From the NCBI GenBank assembly GCA_002171155.1, contig NHHF01000038.1:1-11697 (forward strand): a stretch of DNA of 11,697 nt, in the 5' to 3' direction. The notes below the pieces were generated by a model. That model ran no database searches. It was not told where the DNA came from and saw only the letters and a program-made list of their open reading frames with translations. Made by a program: the position numbers and the translations under genes. This document shows, piece after piece, positions 1 to 6,822 of this stretch; position 1 is the stretch's first letter; each line of letters starts with the position of its first letter. Source of the stretch: Betaproteobacteria bacterium TMED156. Lineage in GTDB: Bacteria > Pseudomonadota > Gammaproteobacteria > Burkholderiales > Burkholderiaceae_A.

Positions 1-2
1 AA

Positions 3-260
3 TCTAGAATTTTAAATTTTTTTTTTCTTTTAGATCAGTTAAATGAATCCCATACTGTTTTGTGTATAACTCACGGGGGTGTTTTGGACTTACTCTATCG
101 AATTGCTAATAATAAACCAATCAATTCACCAAGAGAATGGTCAATACCCAATACAGGTGTGAATCTTTTTAATTACATATCAAAAAAAATATTTGTAGAA
201 AAGTGGGCTGAAATTTCTCATTTAGAGCAAAACAGTTTTTTTGAAAAAATTTCTAATTAA
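3..260 (+). CDS. Histidine phosphatase family protein (phosphoglycerate mutase-like), 3' end only
   Basis: The reading frame is open from the window edge to a TAA at 258-260, giving the last 85 residues of a longer protein. It carries the C-terminal hallmark of the histidine phosphatase (phosphoglycerate mutase-like) superfamily: a beta strand running into THGG (His at fragment residue 24), then a helix and an 'IPNTGVNLF' segment like the 'ipNasi' strand of the family. This His is the second active-site histidine; the N-terminal RHGE motif with the phospho-accepting His lies outside the window. The substrate cannot be told: members include phosphoglycerate mutases, alpha-ribazole phosphatases and SixA-like or general phosphatases. 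The stop codon directly abuts the ATG of the LOG-family gene, so the two are almost certainly co-transcribed and perhaps translationally coupled. Confidence 0.8.
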   Translation, partial: SRILNFFFLLDQLNESHTVLCITHGGVLDLLYRIANNKPINSPREWSIPNTGVNLFNYISKKIFVEKWAEISHLEQNSFFEKISN

Positions 261-830
261 ATGGCTATAAAAATATGTCTATTTTGTGGTTCAAGATTTG
301 GCAATGAAAATCTTTGGAAGATAATGGCCAATGAATTGGGAAAAAAAATTGGGAAAAAAAAATTTGATGTTGTTTATGGAGGTGGTGAATGGGGTCTGAT
401 GGGTGCAGTTGCTAAAGCTGCTGAATTTTCAGGTTCAAAAGTCTTAGGAATAATAACCAATGAGTTATTGGAATTTGATAAAAATAATCAAAGTTTTGGA
501 GAATTGATAATCGTAAATTCAATTAACGAAAGAAAAAAACAAATGATTAATATTTCAGATATTTTTTTGGTTTTACCGGGAGGTATTGGTACTTTAGATG
601 AATTATTTGAGGTTTGGACAACGAAACAATTAGGGGAGCATAAAAAACCCATTATCTTACTTAATTACAAAAATTTTTTTGATAATTTAATTGAATTCAT
701 AGATAAAAATATTAGCAATGGTTTTCTATTAGAAGATCACAAAAAACATTTGACTGTTTGTTCTTCAGTGGATGAAGTTTTGAGAAAAGTTTCAGAATAT
801 TCTTATAAAAAACTCAAAAAAACCCTATGA
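261..830 (+). CDS. LOG-family protein (cytokinin riboside 5'-monophosphate phosphoribohydrolase-like)
   Basis: This 189-residue protein belongs to the LOG family (TIGR00730 type, often misnamed 'lysine decarboxylase'). Studied members hydrolyse nucleoside 5'-monophosphates, cleaving the N-glycosidic bond to release the base and ribose 5-phosphate. Visible motifs are CGSR at 9-12, the glycine-rich VVYGGGEWGLMG at 37-48, NERKKQM at 89-95 (standing where the family has MHERK, with Glu and Arg kept), and the signature PGGIGTLDE at 106-114. Length is normal and the protein should be a cytosolic, Rossmann-like dimer. The ATG immediately follows the stop of the phosphatase gene, with no Shine-Dalgarno sequence, which suggests translational coupling. 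A housekeeping role in nucleotide salvage or turnover is more likely than hormone synthesis. The family call is secure; the true substrate is not known from sequence. Confidence 0.9.
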   Translation: MAIKICLFCGSRFGNENLWKIMANELGKKIGKKKFDVVYGGGEWGLMGAVAKAAEFSGSKVLGIITNELLEFDKNNQSFGELIIVNSINERKKQMINISDIFLVLPGGIGTLDELFEVWTTKQLGEHKKPIILLNYKNFFDNLIEFIDKNISNGFLLEDHKKHLTVCSSVDEVLRKVSEYSYKKLKKTL

Positions 831-868
831 TTTCAGTTTTGTTACTAACAAACATTACAATTTGAAAT

Positions 869-1447
869 ATGTTTTCTAAAATTTTCTCAAAAATAATAAT
901 ATGGTCAAGAACAAAAAATTCTATTAGAATCTTGTCTTTTATTAGTTTTATAGAAGCAATATTTTTCCCCTTACCTCCTGATATGCTTTTAATTCCAATG
1001 TGTTTGGCATCAAGAAAAAAAGCTTTTCATTTTGCTGCAATTACTACTTTTTTTTCTGTATTAGGTGGAGTTTTCGGTTATTTAATCGGTATGTTTATGT
1101 ATGATAGTACGTATCTCTTTATGGTTGATTTAGGGTATCAGGAAAAAATATTGCAGGTTAAACAATTTTTTTCTGATTGGGGTATTTGGATAATTCTGCT
1201 TGCTGGGTTTACCCCTATCCCATACAAACTTTTTACTATAATAGCTGGTGCGTTATCCATGCCTTTTTTTGGATTTATTTTCGCTTCATTCTTAGGCAGA
1301 GGAGCTAGGTTTTTTTTAATAGCCTTATTAATTTCATTAGGAGGTGATGTGCTTAAACAAAATATACAAAAAAACATTGAATATATTGGGTGGTTAACTT
1401 TAATTTTTATCACAGTTTTTATTAGCATTCATAATTTCGCGAATTGA
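869..1447 (+). CDS. YqaA-family (DedA/SNARE-associated-like) inner membrane protein
   Basis: A 192-residue hydrophobic protein of the YqaA branch of the DedA/VTT superfamily. Likely membrane segments are about 19-47, 52-78, 104-129, 131-157 and 174-190; the first and third contain proline-rich kinks typical of the re-entrant loops of this fold. Diagnostic stretches are IEAIFFPLPPDMLLIPM at 28-44, GFTPIPYKLFTIIAG at 113-127 and FLGRGARFF at 141-149, whose Arg residues are conserved in the family. DedA relatives act in lipid transport or membrane homeostasis, including undecaprenyl-phosphate flipping in some branches; the YqaA branch has no settled function. The gene starts 38 bp after the LOG gene and ends 48 bp before rhlE, all on one strand, so it may belong to the same transcript. 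No Shine-Dalgarno sequence is evident before the ATG. Confidence 0.87.
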   Translation: MFSKIFSKIIIWSRTKNSIRILSFISFIEAIFFPLPPDMLLIPMCLASRKKAFHFAAITTFFSVLGGVFGYLIGMFMYDSTYLFMVDLGYQEKILQVKQFFSDWGIWIILLAGFTPIPYKLFTIIAGALSMPFFGFIFASFLGRGARFFLIALLISLGGDVLKQNIQKNIEYIGWLTLIFITVFISIHNFAN

Positions 1448-1495
1448 TTAACAACTAATCTGATAATTTTTCCTAATGATCAAAGTAAATCTTTA

Positions 1496-2800
1496 ATGAC
1501 ATTTTTTTCGCTCGGTTTAGCGCCCATAGTTTTGAAAGATATTTCAGCAATGGGTTTTTCTGATCCCACTCCAATACAAAAAGAAGCCATTACAAAAATC
1601 ATGGTAGGTAAAGACGTTTTGGGAATTGCACAAACGGGTACTGGTAAGACAGGGGCTTTTTTGATTCCCATAATTCATCGATTACAAAAATTAGCTAATA
1701 CAAGCACTTCACCTGCTCGACATCCTGTTCGCTCGATAATTCTCGCTCCAACTAGAGAACTAGCTGACCAAATATATAACAATGCGAAATCATTTACCCT
1801 CTCTTCATCGTTACGTGTTGGCGTTGTTTTCGGAGGTGTAAGTATTGATCAGCAAACTCAATTTTTAAATCAAGGCCTAGAAATTCTTATTGCTACTCCA
1901 GGTAGACTTTTAGACCATATAAACCAAAAAAATTTAAGACTTGAATCTGTCTCAATACTTACTCTTGACGAGGCAGATCGTATGCTTGATATGGGTTTTT
2001 TGCCCGACCTACAAAAAATCATTTCGTTGATACCATCAAAGAGGCAAAGTTTGTTGTTTTCGGCAACTTTTTCAAATGAAATAAAAAAATTTTCGAAAAC
2101 AATTCTTAATTCTAATTACGAATTAGTTCAGGTATCTAAAAATAACTCAACTGCCATAACAGTAGATCAGACTATTTACAAGTTAGACAACTATGAAGAG
2201 AAAAAAAAATATATTTATCAGTTAATCAATAAAAGACTATCGAATCAAATTTTAGTCTTCGTTAATACTAAGCTTGAAGCGTCACGATTAGCAAATTATC
2301 TTGATCGTAGAGATATTTTAGCTAATTCAATTCATGGGAATAAATCTCAAAGTGATAGACTCACTGTGTTACAAAGTTTTAAAACCGGAGAAATTAGAGT
2401 ACTAGTTGCAACAGATGTTGCCGCAAGAGGACTAGATATTGAGGAATTACCAGTAGTAATAAACTTTGATATTCCTTTTCTTGCAGAGGACTACATTCAT
2501 AGAGTAGGTCGAACTGGAAGAGCAGGTTCTTCAGGAATCGCTATTTCTCTTATGGTGCCTGATGATGATACTAAAATAATTGAAATAGAAAAATTAATTA
2601 ACAGGAAAATTAGAAGAAATACTGTCGAAGTTAAAAGTACAAATAAAAAAGAAGTTGTTCAACCTATTACAAATACGCAAAATAACAAAAAAAATATTCT
2701 AGCGAGTTTTTCATCAAAATCAAAAAATACAAAAAAACATGAGAAAATCCCCATTTTGTTGATGAAAAAAAATAAAATTAAAAAAAATATGAATGAGTGA
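1496..2800 (+). CDS. rhlE: DEAD-box ATP-dependent RNA helicase RhlE
   Basis: A 434-residue DEAD-box helicase with every core motif: Q motif (Phe21, Gln28 in PTPIQ), Walker A AQTGTGKT at 45-52, PTRELA at 85-90, GG at 113-114, TPGR at 134-137, DEAD at 158-161, SAT at 189-191, VATDVAARGLD at 304-314 and HRVGRTGR at 335-342. The start (SLGLAPIVLK) and the run DEADRMLDMGFLPDLQKI match RhlE rather than DbpA, SrmB or CsdA. RhlE remodels RNA and helps ribosome assembly. Beyond about residue 380 the family's basic tail is here a low-complexity Lys/Asn/Ser stretch with three runs of eight A in its DNA. The last 23 bp overlap the convergent gluQRS gene. The ATG fits the family N-terminus; no Shine-Dalgarno sequence is seen, but CTTTAATG spans the start, as it does at the rubredoxin gene. 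Confidence 0.93.
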   Translation: MTFFSLGLAPIVLKDISAMGFSDPTPIQKEAITKIMVGKDVLGIAQTGTGKTGAFLIPIIHRLQKLANTSTSPARHPVRSIILAPTRELADQIYNNAKSFTLSSSLRVGVVFGGVSIDQQTQFLNQGLEILIATPGRLLDHINQKNLRLESVSILTLDEADRMLDMGFLPDLQKIISLIPSKRQSLLFSATFSNEIKKFSKTILNSNYELVQVSKNNSTAITVDQTIYKLDNYEEKKKYIYQLINKRLSNQILVFVNTKLEASRLANYLDRRDILANSIHGNKSQSDRLTVLQSFKTGEIRVLVATDVAARGLDIEELPVVINFDIPFLAEDYIHRVGRTGRAGSSGIAISLMVPDDDTKIIEIEKLINRKIRRNTVEVKSTNKKEVVQPITNTQNNKKNILASFSSKSKNTKKHEKIPILLMKKNKIKKNMNE

Positions 2801-3653
2801 AACTTGAAACTCTTTCCAGCCAACTTGTTGGCATACTTTTTTCTAAGAATTGCCATGCAAACTTTAGCTGCTTTTCAACATGAATACCTGACTTGATAGA
2901 AGAAGAGCCTACATGCTTTGATAGTTTACGACCATTTTCATTTGTAACTACAGGTAAATGCATAACTCTGGGGAATCTATAACCTAGAGTACTTTGAATC
3001 ATTCGATTCCTATTTAAAATTGGTTTTAAATCGTCGCCTCTCAAAATGTGAGTAATCTTTTGACTTGAATCATCTATAACTCCAGCAAATGAATACGACC
3101 AAGTCTTGTCCTTCCTCAAAATTACAAAATCATCATTGTCGTAAGAATTAAATCTCCATGATAATAAATTTGCATAATTTAAAAAATTTACTTTTTTGCA
3201 AGTTCCTGGATATGAAATTTCACCTGTTTGAAGTTTGAAGGTTTTACCTTCATTAAACAATTTTTTTATTTCTTTTCTACTGCAGATGCAGCCAAACACC
3301 CTATTTATAAGCAATAATTTATTAAACGCCTCCTGATACCACCAATGTCTTTTACTTTGAAACAAAATCCCGTTAACACCCCCTTTATCCTCAGGCCAAG
3401 GATCCCATTTTAGTCCATGATCAGTTAATTGTTGCTGTATTAAACTAATAGCACCTTTTTTTGTTCTGTAAGGATCGAGATCATCTATTCTTAACCACCA
3501 AACACCTTGGCTAGCTTTAACATCAATATAACTAGCTAGAGCTGTAACTAAAGAGCCTAAATGTAATGGACCAGTGGGGGAGGGGGCAAATCTTCCGTAA
3601 AGTGGAGGCTGGGTGTCTAAAAACTTATTTTTATATGTTTTTTTATGATTCAC
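2778..3653 (-). CDS. gluQ: Glutamyl-Q tRNA(Asp) synthetase
   Basis: A 291-residue, tRNA-anticodon-domain-less paralogue of glutamyl-tRNA synthetase (GluQRS, YadB). It activates glutamate with ATP and attaches it to the queuosine at the wobble position of tRNA(Asp). Class I signatures are RFAPSPTG at 21-28, HLGS at 31-34 (HIGH-like) and KLSK at 243-246 (KMSKS-like). The four family zinc ligands are visible as Cys122, Cys124, Tyr148 and Cys152. Ending soon after KLSK with no anticodon-binding domain separates it from GltX. Oddity: the usual R-I-E-D is R-I-D-D here, with Asp57 where GluRS has the Glu that binds the substrate amino group. The GTG start is the only standard start before the conserved core; it lies inside the last 11 bp of hemL (reading GTGAATCATAA), implying coupling to hemL. 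Its 3' end overlaps rhlE. Confidence 0.92.
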   Translation of the reverse strand: MNHKKTYKNKFLDTQPPLYGRFAPSPTGPLHLGSLVTALASYIDVKASQGVWWLRIDDLDPYRTKKGAISLIQQQLTDHGLKWDPWPEDKGGVNGILFQSKRHWWYQEAFNKLLLINRVFGCICSRKEIKKLFNEGKTFKLQTGEISYPGTCKKVNFLNYANLLSWRFNSYDNDDFVILRKDKTWSYSFAGVIDDSSQKITHILRGDDLKPILNRNRMIQSTLGYRFPRVMHLPVVTNENGRKLSKHVGSSSIKSGIHVEKQLKFAWQFLEKSMPTSWLERVSSFTHSYFF

Positions 3654-4941
3654 TTAATTTTTCAAAAGATTTTTTTGCAGAATCTATTGCTTTTTTCATC
3701 GGAATACCAGCATGAGCAATCGACAAAAAGCCTGCTTCAAATGGAGAAGGTGCCAAATAAACGCCATTTTCAAGCATAGTGTGAAAAAATTTATTGAATG
3801 ATTTGTTATCACATTCACAAATTTCACTAAATCTTTTGGGTATATTCTTCCTAAAATACAAACCAAACATTCCTCCTACATTATCAGCACAAAAATTCTC
3901 AAAATTATATTTTTTTGATGCCTCTACAAAACCACTTATAAATTCTGTTGTAATTTCATTAATAGATTTAAAAAAACCATCATCTGCTATTATCTCCAAA
4001 GTGGCAATCCCAGCGGCTACAGCTACTGGATTTCCTGATAGTGTTCCAGCTTGATAGACTTTGCCCACAGGGGAGATGTGTTCCATGATTTCCTTTTTGC
4101 CACCAAATGCGCCCATAGGCATACCTCCTCCAATGACCTTACCCAAAGTAGTAATGTCAGGTTTAACATTTAGCAATCCTTGTGCTCCATTTAGGCCAAC
4201 TCTAAAGCCTGTCATTACCTCATCAAAAATCAGGATTGAGCCCGCTTGATCACATTTTTCACGAATTATTTGAAGAAAATTAGGAATAGGTTTAACTAAA
4301 TTCATATTACCAGCGTAGGGTTCTATGATTACACAAGCTATGGAGTTACCGTAGTTTTGAAAGCAATTTATTAAAGATTGCTCGTCATTATATGGCAATA
4401 CGATAGTTTCATCAGCAAATGACTGAGGAATACCAGCTGAGGTAGGGTTTCCAGAGGTAAGAAGACCTGATCCAGCTTTTACTAAAAGACTATCAACATG
4501 ACCGTGATAACAACCTTCAAATTTAACTATTTTTGATCTTTTGGTTGCTCCTCTAGCTAGTCTGATTGCAGACATTGTCGCTTCCGTTCCAGATGATGTA
4601 AGTCGTATCATCTCAATTGAGGGAATGAAATTACATATTAGTTTAGCTAGTTTTGTTTCACCAGGGGTTGGTGCACCAAACGATAAACCATTCAATGATG
4701 CTTTACGGACTGCATCTAAAACAGTGGGATTTGCGTGACCAACTATTGCTGGACCCCAAGAGCAAATCGTATCAACATATTTGTTATTATCAACATCAAA
4801 TAAGTATGCACCCTCTGCTTTATGCAGAAATCTTGGAGTTCCTCCAACTGATTTAAAAGCCCTCACTGGTGAGTTGACCCCTCCAGGTATTGATTTCTGA
4901 GCTTCAATGAATAGTTTTTCACTTTTTATGATATTTTGCAT
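3643..4941 (-). CDS. hemL: Glutamate-1-semialdehyde 2,1-aminomutase
   Basis: A full-length (432 residues) PLP enzyme of the class III aminotransferase fold. It converts glutamate-1-semialdehyde to 5-aminolevulinate, the last step of the C5 route into heme and other tetrapyrroles. Visible features: the N-terminal PGGVNSPVRAF at 19-29 typical of HemL, the phosphate-binding SSGTEATMSAIRLAR at 116-130, GCYHGH at 143-148, FDEVMTGFR at 239-247 whose Asp pairs with the PLP ring, Lys268 in TTLGKVIGGGMP as the Schiff-base lysine, and YQAGTLSGNP further on. Nothing essential is missing. Use of the C5 pathway argues against most alphaproteobacteria. The gene leads the hemL-gluQRS pair and is divergent from rubredoxin across 161 bp. 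The ATG gives the standard HemL N-terminus but has no Shine-Dalgarno sequence. Confidence 0.96.
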   Translation of the reverse strand: MQNIIKSEKLFIEAQKSIPGGVNSPVRAFKSVGGTPRFLHKAEGAYLFDVDNNKYVDTICSWGPAIVGHANPTVLDAVRKASLNGLSFGAPTPGETKLAKLICNFIPSIEMIRLTSSGTEATMSAIRLARGATKRSKIVKFEGCYHGHVDSLLVKAGSGLLTSGNPTSAGIPQSFADETIVLPYNDEQSLINCFQNYGNSIACVIIEPYAGNMNLVKPIPNFLQIIREKCDQAGSILIFDEVMTGFRVGLNGAQGLLNVKPDITTLGKVIGGGMPMGAFGGKKEIMEHISPVGKVYQAGTLSGNPVAVAAGIATLEIIADDGFFKSINEITTEFISGFVEASKKYNFENFCADNVGGMFGLYFRKNIPKRFSEICECDNKSFNKFFHTMLENGVYLAPSPFEAGFLSIAHAGIPMKKAIDSAKKSFEKLSES

Positions 4942-5102
4942 TTTAAAATTTTGATTTGAATTATTGTTCTTATTATTTTACAAAAGATTTAACTCTAATT
5001 TGATTTATAAATTTTATTATTTTTTAAATTTACTCAGTATGTTTGTATCAGTTTATACTTTAATGATTATTTAACTCATAAAAATATCTTTAATCCACTT
5101 TA
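4942..5102. promoter_or_regulatory. Divergent hemL / rubredoxin control region
   Basis: This 161 bp stretch, the longest gap in the window, separates two genes transcribed outward and so should hold both promoters. It is extremely AT-rich. The best + strand -10 candidate is TATACT at 5054-5059; its -35 is poor (TTTACT at 5029-5034, spacer 19 bp). It would start transcription near 5066 and leave a leader of roughly 37 nt before the rubredoxin ATG. On the - strand several TATAAA- and TAAAAT-like hexamers occur but base composition makes them uninformative, so I do not choose one for hemL. Three copies of CTTTAAT lie at its rubredoxin-proximal end. No riboswitch-like or strong hairpin structure is apparent. 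Confidence 0.4.
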
Positions 5103-5104
5103 AT
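5058..5104 (+). repeat. Three phased CTTTAAT repeats before rubredoxin
   Basis: CTTTAAT occurs at 5058-5064, 5088-5094 and 5098-5104, with start-to-start spacings of 30 and 10 bp, close to whole turns of DNA. The outer two copies are part of a longer exact repeat, ACTTTAATGA (5057-5066 and 5097-5106), and the last copy runs into the rubredoxin start codon. The same CTTTAATG also overlaps the rhlE start codon (1491-1498). It may be a protein-binding site, a translation-initiation context, or coincidence in AT-rich DNA. Confidence 0.35.
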
Positions 5105-5267
5105 GAAAAAATACATGTGTTTGATTTGTGGTTGGGTCTACGATGAATCAGAGGGGTCGCCTGAAGAGGGAATTGCTCCTGGAACAAAATGGGAAGATAT
5201 TCCGATTACTTGGACTTGTCCCGAGTGTGGAGCTCAAAAAAATGATTTCGATATGATTGAAATATAA
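5103..5267 (+). CDS. Rubredoxin
   Basis: A 54-residue protein with the complete rubredoxin iron site: two CxxC knuckles, CLIC at 6-9 and CPEC at 39-42. Aromatic core residues Tyr4, Tyr13, Trp30 and Trp37 are in the expected places, as is the GIAPGTKWEDIP segment at 23-34. The four cysteines bind one iron without sulfide, giving a small cytosolic one-electron carrier. Its partners cannot be read from sequence; rubredoxins serve alkane hydroxylases, peroxide or oxygen reduction systems and oxidative enzymes, and no such partner lies nearby. Length is the family norm, with no fusion or duplication. The ATG gives the usual MKKYMCLICG beginning; no Shine-Dalgarno sequence is seen. It is divergent from hemL, an arrangement I recall from other betaproteobacteria, and ends 3 bp from the photolyase stop on the other strand. 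Confidence 0.95.
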   Translation: MKKYMCLICGWVYDESEGSPEEGIAPGTKWEDIPITWTCPECGAQKNDFDMIEI

Positions 5268-5270
5268 TAT

Positions 5271-6764
5271 TTAAGATCTAACTTCCTTATATCTTTCCAG
5301 CGTTTTTTTTCTCGCGTCATCATGATTTATAGTTGGAAATGGGTAATCAATACTAAGTTTAATTCCAGCTTTATTTAATACATTCTCTGGAGCTAGCCAC
5401 GGAGTATGAATGTATTTTTTTTCTAAATTTTTTAATTCTGGAACAAATTTTTTGATGTATTCTCCTTCCGGATCAAACTTTTTGCTTTGAGTAATAGGGT
5501 TAAAAATTCTAAAATATGGTTGTGCATCACAACCTGTTGATGCTGCCCATTGCCAACCACCATTGTTAGCTGATAAATCAAAATCATTTAACTTGACTGC
5601 AAAATATTTTTCACCTAATTGCCAATTTATTCCATAGTCTTTTGTTAAAAAAGAGGCTGTGAGCATCCTTAATCTGTTGTGCATGAATCCTGTTTCGTTA
5701 AGTTGCCGCATTCCTGCATCAATAATAGGATATCCTGTAAGCCCAGATGCCCAGCAGTTAAATAGGGTTTCCGAGGAATTCCATTCAATAAGGTCATACT
5801 TGATTTTAAAACTTCTGGAAATCACATGAGGGAAGTTAAAAAGGATCTGCATATAAAATTCTCTCCAAATTAATTCTGAGAGCCAAGCTATTGTATTTTC
5901 TGAAATATTTTTGTAGTTATGTTCGGGTTTTACAGCAGCAATTACAAGTTCGCGGATTGATATAGTCCCAAATCTTAAATGTATCGACATTTCAGATGTT
6001 GCTGATAATGCTGGAAAGTCCCTCTCAGTTTTATAAAAACTAATTTTAGGCAGAAATTCTTGTAAACTAGCTGCTGCACCACTGCTACCAGTTCTGATAA
6101 ATCTTAGAAGAGAAGCTTCCTCTGAAAAGCCCATATATTTTAGACTTGGAATATGGAACTGTAATGAATTAGGAAATTTAACTATATTTTTCTCTAAAGT
6201 AGATTTATGTTTATTCTTATTTAAGTCATTTATAGTAAGTTGTTCAAGCCACGCTTTTTTGTAAGGAGTGAAGACAGTGTATGGTTTTTTTGATTTTGAT
6301 AGAATTTCAGTTTTCTCAAAAATACACTGATCCTTTACTGAGATAAATTCCACATCATTTGATTGAATTAGTTTTTTTATATTGTTATCACGCTCTATTG
6401 CATCAGGTTCATAGTCAGAGGCACAAATCAACTTCTTTGCCCCAAAACTTTTGACAATGGAAGGGATGATCTCATGGGAATATCCAAACTTTACTATCAA
6501 AGCGGACCCAATTTTTTTTAAACTTTCGTCTAATTCTTTAACAGAATTGTGTATGAATGAAACTCTTCTATCTTTTACTAGACTTTTGGAGTCTTTGGTA
6601 GCAAATTGTCCTCTTAAGAGTGGATTCAGAATTTCCTTATCGAAAATAAAACAAATTACAAAGGGTTCATTGAAAGTTATTGCTTTGGATATAGCGGAGT
6701 TGTCTTTTAGTCTAAGGTCTCTTCTTAACCATACTACAGATCTGCATTTGAGGTTTAATTCCAT
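5271..6764 (-). CDS. phr: Deoxyribodipyrimidine photolyase (class I CPD type)
   Basis: A 497-residue flavoprotein that repairs cyclobutane pyrimidine dimers using light. The N-terminal photolyase domain begins VVWLRRDLRLKDN; the C-terminal FAD domain holds HLRFGTIS, ELIWREFY, MRQLNETGFMHNRLRM and NNGGWQWAASTG. Numbered from an upstream GTG, the residues matching the E. coli electron-transfer tryptophans W306, W359 and W382 are W331, W384 and W407; Asn403 matches Asn378, which contacts flavin N5, and Trp303 matches the dimer-contacting W277. The usual DGD before NNGGW is DFD. This pattern fits a repair enzyme rather than a cryptochrome, though a photoreceptor role cannot be excluded. I start at the ATG at 6764; an in-frame GTG at 6773 would add three residues. 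Neither has a clear Shine-Dalgarno sequence. The gene stands alone on its strand, divergent from yqgE. Confidence 0.93.
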   Translation of the reverse strand: MELNLKCRSVVWLRRDLRLKDNSAISKAITFNEPFVICFIFDKEILNPLLRGQFATKDSKSLVKDRRVSFIHNSVKELDESLKKIGSALIVKFGYSHEIIPSIVKSFGAKKLICASDYEPDAIERDNNIKKLIQSNDVEFISVKDQCIFEKTEILSKSKKPYTVFTPYKKAWLEQLTINDLNKNKHKSTLEKNIVKFPNSLQFHIPSLKYMGFSEEASLLRFIRTGSSGAAASLQEFLPKISFYKTERDFPALSATSEMSIHLRFGTISIRELVIAAVKPEHNYKNISENTIAWLSELIWREFYMQILFNFPHVISRSFKIKYDLIEWNSSETLFNCWASGLTGYPIIDAGMRQLNETGFMHNRLRMLTASFLTKDYGINWQLGEKYFAVKLNDFDLSANNGGWQWAASTGCDAQPYFRIFNPITQSKKFDPEGEYIKKFVPELKNLEKKYIHTPWLAPENVLNKAGIKLSIDYPFPTINHDDARKKTLERYKEVRS

Positions 6765-6822
6765 AAAAATCACTTTTAGTTATTTTATCATTTTGTTTAT
6801 TCAAGTACACTGATAGTTCAAT

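Noticed and set aside
2659..2856. A 65-codon open frame on the - strand covering the rhlE/gluQRS junction
   Set aside because: It is Phe/Leu-rich only because it reads the complement of Lys-rich A-tracts, and it overlaps both real genes.
5063..5074. A tiny upstream frame (Met-Ile-Ile-stop) in the rubredoxin leader
   Set aside because: Short ATG-stop pairs are expected by chance in such AT-rich DNA; no ribosome binding site and no known leader-peptide logic.
5258..5280. AATATAATATT palindrome at the end of rubredoxin
   Set aside because: All A/T, overlapping both stop regions; no stable hairpin can be argued.
6451..6813. A 120-codon open frame on the + strand opposite the start of the photolyase gene
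   Set aside because: It is antisense to clear photolyase-domain coding sequence, has no recognisable domain, and runs out into the phr-yqgE gap; a shadow of the real gene.
6765..6822. Possible promoters between phr and yqgE (TTGTTT at 6793-6798 and similar hexamers)
   Set aside because: No -35/-10 pair with acceptable spacing and sequence on either strand; any choice would be arbitrary in this composition.
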